Below, piece by piece: positions 1-8,437 of a DNA stretch of 43,235 nucleotides. The position numbers and the translations under genes were made by a program. The stretch is from JBCDBW01 sp039182965. GTDB taxonomy: Bacteria; Verrucomicrobiota; Verrucomicrobiia; Verrucomicrobiales; DEV007. The number at the start of each line of letters is the position of its first letter. The first letter of the stretch is position 1. The stretch is from positions 1-43,235 of the forward strand of contig JBCDBW010000028.1 of the NCBI GenBank assembly GCA_039182965.1, in the 5' to 3' direction. The notes beneath the pieces were generated by a model. The model was not told the DNA's origin. It made no database searches and worked only from the letters and a program-made list of their open reading frames with translations.

Positions 1-59
1 ACCACAACGCCGAAGAAGCTCAAACCAAAGAACACACCGCCACCCCAAACCCCGACTAA
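1..59 (+). CDS. C-terminal tail of an upstream gene (5' end outside window)
   Basis: A reading frame open from the window edge encodes a hydrophilic tail ending TATPNPD and stops at TAA (57-59), 20 bases before the citrate-synthase-family start. The close spacing suggests one operon with prpC and prpD. In such operons the missing gene is often prpB (methylisocitrate lyase), but these 18 residues carry no diagnostic motif, so the identity is a guess from context only. Confidence 0.4.
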   Translation, partial: HNAEEAQTKEHTATPNPD

Positions 60-79
60 CCAAAGAACCTCTAAAAAAG

Positions 80-1198
80 ATGACCACTCCCATCAAAGCC
101 CCGGGCCTAGTCGGTGTCATCTCCGGCGACACCGCCGTCTCCACCGTCGGTAAAGAAGGCCTCGACCTCACCTACCGGGGCTTTTCCATCCGCGACCTCG
201 CCGCCCACGCCACTTTCGAAGAAGTCGCCCACCTCCTCGTTCACAATCGCCTCCCCAACGCCGCCGAACTAACCGCCTACAAACAGAAACTCGCCTCCCA
301 TCGCGGCCTCCCCGATAGCCTCAAAACCACCCTCGAGCAGCTGCCCGCGAATAGCCACCCCATGGACGTCCTCCGCACCGGCGTCTCCGCTCTCGGCTGC
401 ATGGAACCCGAAGGCGACGAAGTCCGTGACTCCGCCGATCGCCTCATCGCCGCTTTCCCCTCCATGCTCCTCTACTGGTTCCACTTCGCAAACTCCGAGA
501 AACGCATCGACGAAACCGCTCCCAAGGAAGGCTCTATCGCCGGCCACTTTCTCCAACTCCTCCACAACAAAACACCCGACCCCGATCACCGCCGCTGCCT
601 CGATGTCTCCCTCATCCTTTACGCCGAACACGAATTCAACGCCTCCACCTTCGCCGCCCGCGTCATCACTTCCACCCGTACGGAATTCTTCTCTGCCATC
701 ACCGGCGCCATCGGCGCCCTGCGCGGCCCCCTCCACGGCGGCGCCAATGAAGCGGCCATGAACCTCATCGAACGATTCGCTTCTCCCGAAGACGCCGAAG
801 CCGGCATCCGCGAAATGCTCGCCTCCAAAAAACTCATCATGGGCTTCGGCCACCGCGTCTACAAGGAATCCGATCCCCGCTCCGACATCATCAAGGTCTG
901 GTCCGAAAAGTTGTCCCAAAATCACGAACACGCCCACTTCTACCCCATCTCCGAAGTCATCGAGAAACTCATGTGGGACGGAAAACATCTCTTCCCCAAC
1001 GCAGACTTCTACTCCGCCACCGCTTACCACTTCTGCGGAATCCCAACTCCCCTCTTCACTCCCATCTTCGTGATGTCACGCATCACCGGTTGGACCGCCC
1101 ACCTCATCGAAGAACGAGCCGCCGGAAAACTCATCCGTCCCACCGGCGATTACGTCGGCCCGAATCCCATCCATTGGATCCCCATCGAAGATCGCTAG
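80..1198 (+). CDS. prpC: 2-methylcitrate synthase / citrate synthase family
   Basis: The 372-residue protein is a type II-like citrate synthase fold. It should condense propionyl-CoA (or acetyl-CoA) with oxaloacetate in the cytoplasm. The catalytic triad is visible: His219 in GPLHGGANEA, His258 in GFGHRVYKESDPRS and Asp309 in NADFYSATAYH. These sit exactly 16 residues before the E. coli PrpC positions His235, His274 and Asp325. The length is that of the short PrpC/GltA-II group rather than the longer GltA with its N-terminal extension. Assignment to 2-methylcitrate rather than citrate synthesis rests on the PrpD gene 143 bases downstream, since sequence alone does not separate the two activities. 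Codons are strongly C-ending, as in the other + strand genes. Confidence 0.88.
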   Translation: MTTPIKAPGLVGVISGDTAVSTVGKEGLDLTYRGFSIRDLAAHATFEEVAHLLVHNRLPNAAELTAYKQKLASHRGLPDSLKTTLEQLPANSHPMDVLRTGVSALGCMEPEGDEVRDSADRLIAAFPSMLLYWFHFANSEKRIDETAPKEGSIAGHFLQLLHNKTPDPDHRRCLDVSLILYAEHEFNASTFAARVITSTRTEFFSAITGAIGALRGPLHGGANEAAMNLIERFASPEDAEAGIREMLASKKLIMGFGHRVYKESDPRSDIIKVWSEKLSQNHEHAHFYPISEVIEKLMWDGKHLFPNADFYSATAYHFCGIPTPLFTPIFVMSRITGWTAHLIEERAAGKLIRPTGDYVGPNPIHWIPIEDR

Positions 1199-1239
1199 CG
1201 AGACTGTTCGAAAAATCCCTTGAGCGCGGACATTATCTT

Positions 1240-1259
1240 CCCTCTCCCTGAGGAGAGGG
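1240..1259. terminator. Perfect hairpin between prpC and prpD
   Basis: CCCTCTCC pairs perfectly with GGAGAGGG around a CTGA loop. No run of T follows, so it is more likely an mRNA stabiliser, attenuator or part of a dispersed palindromic repeat (it is followed by CTAGGGTGAGGG) than a classical intrinsic terminator. It lies 41 bases after the prpC stop. Confidence 0.45.
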
Positions 1260-1341
1260 CTAGGGTGAGGGAAAATCCACCGGCTATCGATACTCGCTGC
1301 CCGCCTATTCTGTTTTTTCAACTTCTGCTCGGGAGATCTTA

Positions 1342-2808
1342 ATGGAATGTGTTTCCCGCCTCATGAAAACCAGCGCCGATCAAAATACCCGCCCCGATCC
1401 CGACGAAGTCCTTGTCCGCATCGCCGATTACGTCTGCACAGAACCCGGCTTCAGCGAAGAAGCCCGCCTCACCGCCCACCATTGCCTCTTTGACTCCCTC
1501 GGCTGCGCCCTGCTCGCCCTCAAATACCCCGCCTGCACCAAACTCCTCGGCCCCGTGGTCGAAGAAGCCGCGCTCCCCACAGGCGCCCGCGTCCCCGGCA
1601 CCACCTATCGCCTCGATCCCGTCCAAGCCGCCCTCAATATCGGCACCCTCATCCGCTGGCTCGACTTCAACGATACCTGGCTCGCCGCCGAATGGGGCCA
1701 CCCCTCCGACAACCTCGGCGCTATCCTCGCGGTCGCCGATTGGAAATCACTCCACGGCCATCCCCTGACCATGTCGTCCGTCCTCGACGCCATGATTCAA
1801 GCCCACGAAATCCAAGGCGTCCTAGCCCTGAAGAACAGTTTCAACCGAGTCGGCCTCGACCACGTCCTCCTCGTTCGCATCGCTAGCACGGCCGTCGCCA
1901 CCCACCTCCTCGGCGGCTCTCGAGACCAAATCATCGACGCCCTCTCGCACGCCTGGATCGACGGCGGCGCCCTCAGAACCTACCGCCACGCCCCCAATAC
2001 CGGCTCCCGCAAATCATGGGCCGCCGGCGATGCCACCGCCCGCGCTGTCCAGCTTGCCCTTATCGTTAGGCGCGGAGAAATGGGTTACCCCGGCGCTCTC
2101 AGCGCAAACACCTGGGGCTTCCAGGATGTCCTCTTCAAGGGCCAACCCCTCACCCTCGAACGAAACCTGGACGACTACGTCATGTCCAACGTGCTCTTCA
2201 AAATCTCTTTCCCCGCCGAATTCCATGCCCAAACCGCCGCCGAATGCGCCCTCCAACTCCACCCCCAGGTCGCCCATCGCCTCGAAGACATCGAACGCAT
2301 CACCGTCGAAACACAAGAAGCCGCCGTCCGTATCATCTCCAAGACCGGCCCTCTCCATAACCCCGCCGATCGTGATCACTGCCTCCAATACATGATCGCC
2401 GTCCCGCTCATCCACGGTAACCTCACCGCGGATCATTACGAAGATGAAACCGCCGCCGATCCCAGAATCGATGCCCTCCGCGAAAAAATGGAGGTCTCCG
2501 AGAACCCCCAATACAGCGCCGAATACCTCGATCCCGAGAAACGCTCCATCGCCAACGCCGTTCAGGTCTTCCTCAAAGACGGCACCGCCACCGAAAAAAT
2601 CGAAGTCAAATACCCCATTGGCCATCGCCGGCGCCGCGAAGAAGGCATCCCCCTCCTAATGAAAAAATTCGAAACCAATCTCCGCACCCAATTCGAGGGC
2701 CCAACCGCCGAACAAATCCTCACTCTAGCGCACGACCCCGGCGCCCTCGCCGCTCTCCCCGTCACCGACTTCTGTGATCTATTCGCCGCCCAGCAAGCTG
2801 TAGACTAA
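1342..2808 (+). CDS. prpD: 2-methylcitrate dehydratase, MmgE/PrpD family
   Basis: The 488-residue protein matches the PrpD family along its length. It has the N-terminal LFDSLGCALLALKYPA segment, then the signature region IRWLDFNDTWLAAEWGHPSDN (about residues 112-132), and later HAWIDGGALRTYRHAPNTG and PLIHGNLTADHYED. PrpD dehydrates 2-methylcitrate to 2-methyl-cis-aconitate in propionate oxidation. The start at 1342 is supported by GGGAG six bases upstream; a second in-frame ATG at 1363 is possible. The TAA stop (2806-2808) overlaps the TAG of the convergent ankyrin gene on the other strand by two bases, so there is no room for a terminator between them. Confidence 0.92.
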   Translation: MECVSRLMKTSADQNTRPDPDEVLVRIADYVCTEPGFSEEARLTAHHCLFDSLGCALLALKYPACTKLLGPVVEEAALPTGARVPGTTYRLDPVQAALNIGTLIRWLDFNDTWLAAEWGHPSDNLGAILAVADWKSLHGHPLTMSSVLDAMIQAHEIQGVLALKNSFNRVGLDHVLLVRIASTAVATHLLGGSRDQIIDALSHAWIDGGALRTYRHAPNTGSRKSWAAGDATARAVQLALIVRRGEMGYPGALSANTWGFQDVLFKGQPLTLERNLDDYVMSNVLFKISFPAEFHAQTAAECALQLHPQVAHRLEDIERITVETQEAAVRIISKTGPLHNPADRDHCLQYMIAVPLIHGNLTADHYEDETAADPRIDALREKMEVSENPQYSAEYLDPEKRSIANAVQVFLKDGTATEKIEVKYPIGHRRRREEGIPLLMKKFETNLRTQFEGPTAEQILTLAHDPGALAALPVTDFCDLFAAQQAVD

Positions 2809-3341
2809 TCGCCATCCTTCCGATCCGGCAGTTCCACTGCAGCATAAGTCTCAAGAGCCGGCAAAAGCTCATGGCGCTCTCGGCGCAGGGCATGCGCTAC
2901 CGCACTGTCGTCACCGCCGTAGTAATGGATATCCGCTCCTGCCTCAAGAAGAGCCGTAACGATGGCGAGGTCGCCCACCTCAATAGCCTGCATTAGAGGC
3001 GACGTGTTCAGACCCTCGACCAAATTAGGATTGGCGCCATTGTCTAAGAGGAACTCAACGGTTTCAGCATGTCGCCCGGAGACGGCCAACATGAGCGGCG
3101 AACTGAACTCAAGTGCAGGTTGCTTATTGTAATCAGCCATTCCATTCGGATCGGCACCATTGGCAATCAACCTTTATACATTCGAAAAATTACCGTCCCC
3201 GTATGCTCTAGACATCTTGTAATAAGTTGTGTTTGGAAGGCCGTCGTATGCAAAAGCAAACCGCCACACGGCAGCCCCTACCACGACCACCGCAAGAGCG
3301 ATCATCCATGCTCTTCCATATGATTTCTTCGCCCCAACCAA
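2805..3341 (-). pseudogene. Membrane-anchored ankyrin-repeat protein gene broken by one in-frame stop
   Basis: Read as one frame from TTG at 3341 (AGGAG lies seven bases upstream), this encodes a membrane helix (WMIALAVVVVGAAVWRFAFA), a linker ending GDGNFSNV, then TAA at 3176-3174. The same frame then continues as RLIANGADPN and two to three ankyrin repeats (PLMLAVSGRHAETVEFLLDN, PLMQAIEVGDLAIVTALLEA) to TAG at 2807-2805. The ankyrin unit is cut in its second helix, where a Lys or Glu before RLIANGAD would be normal, so one base change (AAA or GAA to TAA) explains the break. It starts 12 bases after the aminotransferase stop, suggesting the same operon. Alternatives are a sequencing error or a TTG restart at 3170. 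Confidence 0.7.
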
Positions 3342-3353
3342 TTCAACGCTCCT

Positions 3354-4718
3354 CTAAACCTCGCTGAGCGCCGCATCAATCACGGCCACCAAAAAATCCG
3401 CATCCGCATCCGTCAAACACATCGGCGGCTTGATCCGCAGCGTGTTCCCCCACAAACCGCCTTTCCCTAACAATAGTCCCATGTCTTTGGCTCGCTCCAC
3501 CACCGCAATGCACGCCTCCGTCGCCGGCTCTTTGCTCTCCCGATCCTTCACCATCTCCACCCCGATCATCAAACCCCGACCCCGCACCTCCCCAATCAAT
3601 TCATGCTTGTCCAGCAAACCCCGCAACCCCTCCAATATCCGCCCCCCCACCCGCGCACAAAGCCCTTGCGTGTCATCCCGCAGCATGATCTCCAAAACCT
3701 TCATCGCCTGCACCATCGCCACCGGATCACCCCCATAGGTGTTGAAGTGAATCCGCTCTGTCATATTCTCCGCAATCTCCTCCGTCGTCACGACCGCCGC
3801 CAATGGAAACCCGTTCCCAATACTCTTCGCCATCACCACCATGTCCGGCACCACCCCTTGTGTCTCAAAACCCCAAAAATGCGTCCCCGTCCTGCCAAAA
3901 CCCGCCTGCACTTCATCCGCGATACAAATCCCGCCCGCCCCACGAACATGCCCATACGCTGCGTCCAAATAGCCCATCGGAAACTCCACCGCTCCCCCGA
4001 CCCCCTGAATCGATTCCGCAATAAACGCTGCCACCTGACCCGAAGTCCCAAACTCAATAATCTCCCGAACGTCCTCCGCATAATTCTCACCCGCCTCCGC
4101 ATCCGCATGCCCCCAAGGCCCCCGATAAGGGTAGGGTGCCTTCGCATGATGCACCCCACTCACCCCCGGCACGTTATACTTCCAGGTGTGATGCGACGTC
4201 AGTCCCATCCCCATCGCATTCCCCCCATGATAGCAATTTCGCAACGCAATCACGTCGTGATTCCCCGTGTGTAAGCGTGCCATCAACACCGCCAAATCAT
4301 TCGCCTCCGATCCCGAGTTCACAAAGTATACCCGCGATAACGAATCCGGCAGCGTGCTCGTCAACAACTTCGCATACTCACCAATTGCCGGGTGCAAGTA
4401 GATCGTCGGCACATGCTGCACCATTTCATATTGCTCTCCCACCGCCACCGCCACTTCCGGATGAGAATGACCCAAGCTCACCGTACAAATTCCCCCAAAC
4501 GCATCCAAATAGCGCTTCCCCTTCTCATCCCAAACCCACTGCATCTTCCCCTCCACCACCATCAAAGGCTCCGCATAAAACGTGAATACCCCCTGGTTGA
4601 TATACTTCCGCCGCATCTCCAAGACCTCCTCGTACCCTGGCCCCGCATATGGCCTCGGCTCAAACTCACAGGCCGGCAACTCCGGCATCACTCGCGTGCG
4701 TGTGCTGATCCCACTCAT
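3354..4718 (-). CDS. Class III PLP aminotransferase, AGXT2-like
   Basis: This 454-residue class III aminotransferase carries NSGSEAN (134-140), the pyridine-nitrogen Asp268 in ADEVQAGFGRTG and the PLP lysine Lys298 in VMAKSIGNGFPLAAVV. The FNTYGGDPVA and RGRGLMIGVEMV stretches closely resemble animal AGXT2, the alanine:glyoxylate and beta-aminoisobutyrate:pyruvate aminotransferase. It is therefore likely to use alanine, beta-alanine or beta-aminoisobutyrate with pyruvate or glyoxylate; the exact substrate cannot be read from sequence. AAGGA precedes the ATG with a six-base gap. Upstream lies a remnant of a nucleobase permease and downstream the broken ankyrin gene, which suggests a former pyrimidine-catabolism operon. 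Confidence 0.88.
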   Translation of the reverse strand: MSGISTRTRVMPELPACEFEPRPYAGPGYEEVLEMRRKYINQGVFTFYAEPLMVVEGKMQWVWDEKGKRYLDAFGGICTVSLGHSHPEVAVAVGEQYEMVQHVPTIYLHPAIGEYAKLLTSTLPDSLSRVYFVNSGSEANDLAVLMARLHTGNHDVIALRNCYHGGNAMGMGLTSHHTWKYNVPGVSGVHHAKAPYPYRGPWGHADAEAGENYAEDVREIIEFGTSGQVAAFIAESIQGVGGAVEFPMGYLDAAYGHVRGAGGICIADEVQAGFGRTGTHFWGFETQGVVPDMVVMAKSIGNGFPLAAVVTTEEIAENMTERIHFNTYGGDPVAMVQAMKVLEIMLRDDTQGLCARVGGRILEGLRGLLDKHELIGEVRGRGLMIGVEMVKDRESKEPATEACIAVVERAKDMGLLLGKGGLWGNTLRIKPPMCLTDADADFLVAVIDAALSEV

Positions 4719-4755
4719 GACTAATCCTTACGGCCACAAAGCCAACCCGCCACTA

Positions 4756-4980
4756 TCACTCCACCGGGTGCTCCTGCCAAGCTCGTATCCCCTTCACCTT
4801 TTCCTTCCTCGGTATCGTGTTGTCCAATACCAAAGCAACAATCGCGCCCAACGCCGAAATTAACAACATCGGAACGACCATCATCAAACCGAAAATCGTC
4901 GGGTATCGCTGAAATCCCTAAGGAATCGCTTGCTGCAAAGGCAGCTTATCGTCAATCCGATATAGCATTCCCCGACTCAT
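4756..4980 (-). pseudogene. Collapsed NCS2 (uracil/xanthine) permease gene
   Basis: A 75-codon frame begins at ATG 4980 behind a GGAGG-rich ribosome binding site and reads LYRIDDKLPLQQAIP, the start of an NCS2 nucleobase permease. It then meets TAG and continues GFQRYPTIFG. It passes directly into the family's C-terminal end, ALGAIVALVLDNTIPRKEK, and finishes AWQEHPVE. A full permease has well over 400 residues, so nearly all transmembrane segments are missing while both ends stay in one frame. Most likely one large internal deletion plus a nonsense change. It ends 37 bases before the aminotransferase start and was probably the first gene of that operon. Confidence 0.72.
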
Positions 4981-5299
4981 CCGCCCTCCATCCTCCTATC
5001 AAATCATCCACCATTGGCAAAGCTACGGACCACACATTCATCGTCAATTTTTCCGCTTGAAAGGGCAACTCGTCTCAATGGGTAAAGCCGGTCGCGCACG
5101 ACGTCGCAGGCGTCCAACGCTCCGCCAAAGACCCTCTTGCGCCCGGAAACCAAATACGGAGCTGGGAAGACCCTGCAAACCGTCTCGCCATGGGGGGGAC
5201 CCTTCCCTCCACTAACCTTGAAATGTCTCCCATGTCAGTGTCGTTATTCATCAGTCCAATGCTCACGCTTTGGCGTTCAACTCACTGAATTTCCATGCG
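4981..5299. other. Intergenic stretch between divergent genes; no identified gene
   Basis: The region separates the permease remnant (-) from the ThuA-like gene (+). From about 5059 to 5280 both strands are open in some frame, for example a + frame reading WVKPVAHDVAGVQRSAKDPL, but I recognise no family and no ribosome binding site, so it may be a gene remnant or a repeat. No convincing riboswitch, tRNA or other RNA fold was found. Confidence 0.4.
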
Positions 5300-6217
5300 A
5301 TGAAACACCTACTCTGCCTCGCAACCGCCACACTCACGCTCACAATCAACCTTCCCGCCGCTGACAACACCCCCGTTCACATCCTTGTCTGGGACGAACG
5401 ACAACCCCGGCAGGAAGAAGCCTACGAAAATTTTCTCGGCAACGAAATCGCCGCCCAACTCCAAGCCCTCCCCAATACCAAATTCCACATCCGCTCCGTC
5501 GCCCTCGATGATCCCAATCAAGGCCTCGCCGACAAGAACCTCGACTGGGCCGATGTCCTGGTCTGGTGGGGACATGTCCGCCATGACGACGTCACCGATG
5601 AAAATACTCAACGCATCCTCGATCGCATCATCGCTGGAGATCTCGACCTCATTGCACTGCACTCCGCCCACTTCGCTAAACCCTTCATGGAAGCCATGAA
5701 TTGGCGCACCCGTGAAGACGCCCGAGCCCACTTCGGAGAACTCGACCCCGATATGCCCATCACCTTCCAGGAAGTCCTCGCACCCAAAACCCGAACCGTC
5801 CCCACATACGGCAGCGCGCTCACCCCCGCCTACTTCGCCTATAAACTAAATAAGACCAACCACCTCGCATTCATACACCTCCCCTGGTGCTGCTTCCCCG
5901 CCTTCCGCCCCGATGGCGAACCCGGAACGATCACCATCACCAACCCCAACCACCCCATTGCCGCTGGTCTCCCCCCGGTCTGGCAAATCACCCAAACGGA
6001 AATGTATGACGAACCCTTCCACGTCCCCACCCCCGACGAAGTCGTCTTCGAAGAAGATTGGGAACTCGGCGAACACTTCCGCAGCGGCATCGTCTGGAAC
6101 ATCGGTGAGGGAAAAGTCTTCTACTTCCGCCCCGGCCACGAAACCTACCCCATCTTCAAACAACCCGAAGTCATCCAAGTCCTCGCCAACGCCGCCCAAT
6201 GGCTCGGTCAAAACTAG
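5300..6217 (+). CDS. Secreted ThuA-like protein (trehalose-utilisation family)
   Basis: From ATG 5300 the 305-residue product has a signal peptide (MKHLLCLATATLTLTINLPA) followed by a ThuA-like class I glutamine-amidotransferase-type fold. Visible are HILVWDERQP, WADVLVWWGHVRHDDV, DLIALHSAHF and the C-terminal GEGKVFYFRPGHETYPIF, all typical of the family. ThuA relatives take part in trehalose and other sugar turnover, but the reaction is not settled, and this copy appears exported. An ATG-less start ten codons upstream (5270) is open but would spoil the signal peptide. Its neighbours are unrelated in function, and 51 bases separate it from the GxxExxY gene. Confidence 0.82.
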   Translation: MKHLLCLATATLTLTINLPAADNTPVHILVWDERQPRQEEAYENFLGNEIAAQLQALPNTKFHIRSVALDDPNQGLADKNLDWADVLVWWGHVRHDDVTDENTQRILDRIIAGDLDLIALHSAHFAKPFMEAMNWRTREDARAHFGELDPDMPITFQEVLAPKTRTVPTYGSALTPAYFAYKLNKTNHLAFIHLPWCCFPAFRPDGEPGTITITNPNHPIAAGLPPVWQITQTEMYDEPFHVPTPDEVVFEEDWELGEHFRSGIVWNIGEGKVFYFRPGHETYPIFKQPEVIQVLANAAQWLGQN

Positions 6218-6268
6218 CTTCCCATCTACCTTCGCGTCTTCCCGTCTGCGAAGAACTAATTAATTCTC

Positions 6269-6670
6269 ATGAACGAAAACGAACTCGGCAAAATCATCGT
6301 CGATTGCGTCTTCAAAGTTCACACCACATTGGGCCCAGGCCTGCTCGAATCGGTATACGAGATCGCTCTCGCCCACGAACTCACGAAACGAAGCCTCACC
6401 GCCGAGCGTCAATGCGCCGTTCCCATCACCTACGACGACACAACATTCGACCAAGGCTTCCGTGCCGACATCATCGTCAATGATCTTGCAATCATAGAAA
6501 TTAAATCCATCGAAAAGGTAAACCCCGTTCACAAGAAGCAACTCCTCACGTATCTCAAACTCACCAACAAGCGCCTCGGTTTTCTCATCAACTTCAACTC
6601 CGCCTTGATCAAAAACGGCATCACCAGAGTCGCAAACGGAGTCGAAGACTGGACATCACAAAAATCATAA
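6269..6670 (+). CDS. GxxExxY protein (PD-(D/E)XK-like small protein)
   Basis: The 133-residue cytoplasmic protein contains the family signature GPGLLESVYE near residue 22 and a nuclease-like core, RADIIVNDLAIIEIKS, followed by HKKQLLTYLKLTNKRLGFLINF. The D-x(n)-E-x-K spacing is that of the PD-(D/E)XK nuclease superfamily, and the later Q-x3-Y fits motif IV of that fold. No biochemical role is established for the family. The copy looks intact with no signal peptide. It stands alone between a ThuA-like gene and a sulfatase, so context gives no help. Confidence 0.85.
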   Translation: MNENELGKIIVDCVFKVHTTLGPGLLESVYEIALAHELTKRSLTAERQCAVPITYDDTTFDQGFRADIIVNDLAIIEIKSIEKVNPVHKKQLLTYLKLTNKRLGFLINFNSALIKNGITRVANGVEDWTSQKS

Positions 6671-6709
6671 CCACCCTTTCCCCGTTTGAACTGCCAACAA
6701 CCTCGAGCC

Positions 6710-8380
6710 ATGCCAACTCTGTCTCCCCAAATTCAAAAAAAACTTAGCGTCTTCGCGTCTTCGCGAGAAACCCCATTTTCATTGATCGCGATCCTCGCTT
6801 CCATCCTCATCCTCAACACCGCCCCCGCGTCTTCCCCACCCAACATCGTCTTCATCCTCGCCGACGACCTCGGCATCGGAGACGTCCACTGCTACAACCC
6901 TGACCGCTCCCTCATCGATACCCCCAACCTCGATGCCCTCGCCGCCTCCGGTCTCCGCTTCACCGACGCCTACGTCAATGCCTCAGTGTGCGCGCCCACC
7001 CGCCACGCCATCATGACCGGACGATACCCCTGGCGCTTTACTCGTCCTGAATCGTCCGGCCCCTGGGGCTTCGTTGGCCTCCGCCCTAATAGCCGAAACT
7101 TTACCATCGGCCAACTCCTGCAACACGCGGGATACAAGACGGGTTACGTTGGTAAATGGCACCTCGGCACTCTCATGACCACGACCGATGACCAACCCCA
7201 GGGCCCCGACAATGTCGACTACTCCCAACCCCTCAAGATCGGCACCCCACAGTTCGGATTCGACGAATCCTTCATCCTCCCCGGTTCACTCGACATGTAT
7301 CCCTACGCCTTCGCCCGCAACAACGTCTGGCAAGGCAGCATTACTGCCCAAAAGGGATGGAGCGCCTTCAACCGCATCGGCCCCGCCGAAGAGAGCTTCG
7401 AAGACCACGAAGTCCTCGAAACCTTCTACCGCGAATCCGAAGCCTTCATCAAAAACCAAACCGCCGACAAACCCTTCTTCTTGTTCCTCGCCCTCACGGC
7501 CCCTCACACTCCCACCAGCCCCGGCGTCAACTGGCAGGGCAAAAGCGAGCTCGGCGTCTATGGCGATTTCGTCATGGAAGTCGATCACTCCGTGGAACGC
7601 GTCATGAACGCTCTCAAAAAGAAGAATCTCGACCAAAACACACTCGTCCTTTTTTCCTCCGACCACGGCGCCGCGCCTTACGCCGGAAATATCCTCGAAG
7701 CCACCCCCGGCCAAATCCACGCCCTCGAAGAACAAGGCCACTACCCCTCCGGCCCGCACCGCGGATACAAATTCTCACTCTACGAAGGGGGACTCCGTGT
7801 CCCACTCATTGCCCACTGGCCCGCCGCCACTCCTCCCAACACCACCTGTAACGCCCTCGTCGGCCTCAATGACCTCATGGCCACCTTTGCCAACATCACA
7901 AATACCAAACTCAAACCCGATCAAGCCCCAGACTCCATCTCCTTCGCCAATCTCCTCCACGATCCCGATGCCACCCCGACTCGCACCAACCTTATCCTGC
8001 AATCAGCACAAGAGTGCTTTGTCATCCGCGATGGCACGTGGAAGCTATGCCTAGCTCCCGGCAGCGGTGCCAAAGGCATCCACGGAAACACGCCGACCCC
8101 GGAAGAAGCCTGGATCAATGCTCTCGACGCATTTCACGGCACCCCTGCCAGAACAGATCTCACCGCTCCTCCCTTCGTCCAACTCTTCAACCTCGCCGAG
8201 GATCCCCACGAAGACCAGAACCTCGCTAACCAATACCCCGAGAGAATCATTCAAATGCTCGCCATTCTCCAAAACCAAATCGATACCGGCCGGAGCACAC
8301 CAGGACCCCCACTCCAAAACGACAAAGAGGTCAAACTCCATCAACGCTTGCCTGACTTCGTCAAAAACCAAGTGAAATAG
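6710..8380 (+). CDS. Secreted sulfatase (S1 family) with CAPTR active site
   Basis: From ATG 6710 the product has 556 residues. A hydrophobic export segment (SLIAILASILILNTAPA) precedes NIVFILADDLGIGD, the metal-binding start of the alkaline-phosphatase-like sulfatase fold. The formylglycine motif is Cys94-Ala-Pro-Thr-Arg98 followed by HAIMTGRYPWR, with Thr where most sulfatases have Ser. Further motifs are YVGKWHLG, FLFLALTAPHTP, LFSSDHG and GPHRGYKFSLYEGGLRVPL. The likely substrate is a sulfated glycan outside the cytoplasm, but the ester cleaved cannot be told. The first 25 codons run through a GCGTCTTCGCG-rich dispersed sequence, so the true start may be TTG at 6782, directly before the hydrophobic segment. 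Confidence 0.88.
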   Translation: MPTLSPQIQKKLSVFASSRETPFSLIAILASILILNTAPASSPPNIVFILADDLGIGDVHCYNPDRSLIDTPNLDALAASGLRFTDAYVNASVCAPTRHAIMTGRYPWRFTRPESSGPWGFVGLRPNSRNFTIGQLLQHAGYKTGYVGKWHLGTLMTTTDDQPQGPDNVDYSQPLKIGTPQFGFDESFILPGSLDMYPYAFARNNVWQGSITAQKGWSAFNRIGPAEESFEDHEVLETFYRESEAFIKNQTADKPFFLFLALTAPHTPTSPGVNWQGKSELGVYGDFVMEVDHSVERVMNALKKKNLDQNTLVLFSSDHGAAPYAGNILEATPGQIHALEEQGHYPSGPHRGYKFSLYEGGLRVPLIAHWPAATPPNTTCNALVGLNDLMATFANITNTKLKPDQAPDSISFANLLHDPDATPTRTNLILQSAQECFVIRDGTWKLCLAPGSGAKGIHGNTPTPEEAWINALDAFHGTPARTDLTAPPFVQLFNLAEDPHEDQNLANQYPERIIQMLAILQNQIDTGRSTPGPPLQNDKEVKLHQRLPDFVKNQVK

Positions 8381-8437
8381 CCGCCCCCGAAGATCAAGAC
8401 GATTCGTTACGTTACTAGAACCTAAGCGATTCTCTCA

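Noticed and set aside
269..1030. 253-codon - strand open frame opposite prpC
   Set aside because: Same effect of biased codons; the + frame has the intact citrate synthase triad.
80..1198. Housekeeping citrate synthase gltA
   Set aside because: Short length, residue offsets matching PrpC and the neighbouring prpD favour methylcitrate synthase, though dual use is not excluded.
5041..5210. Riboswitch upstream of the permease remnant (purine, cobalamin or guanidine type)
   Set aside because: No conserved core of these classes could be matched on either strand.
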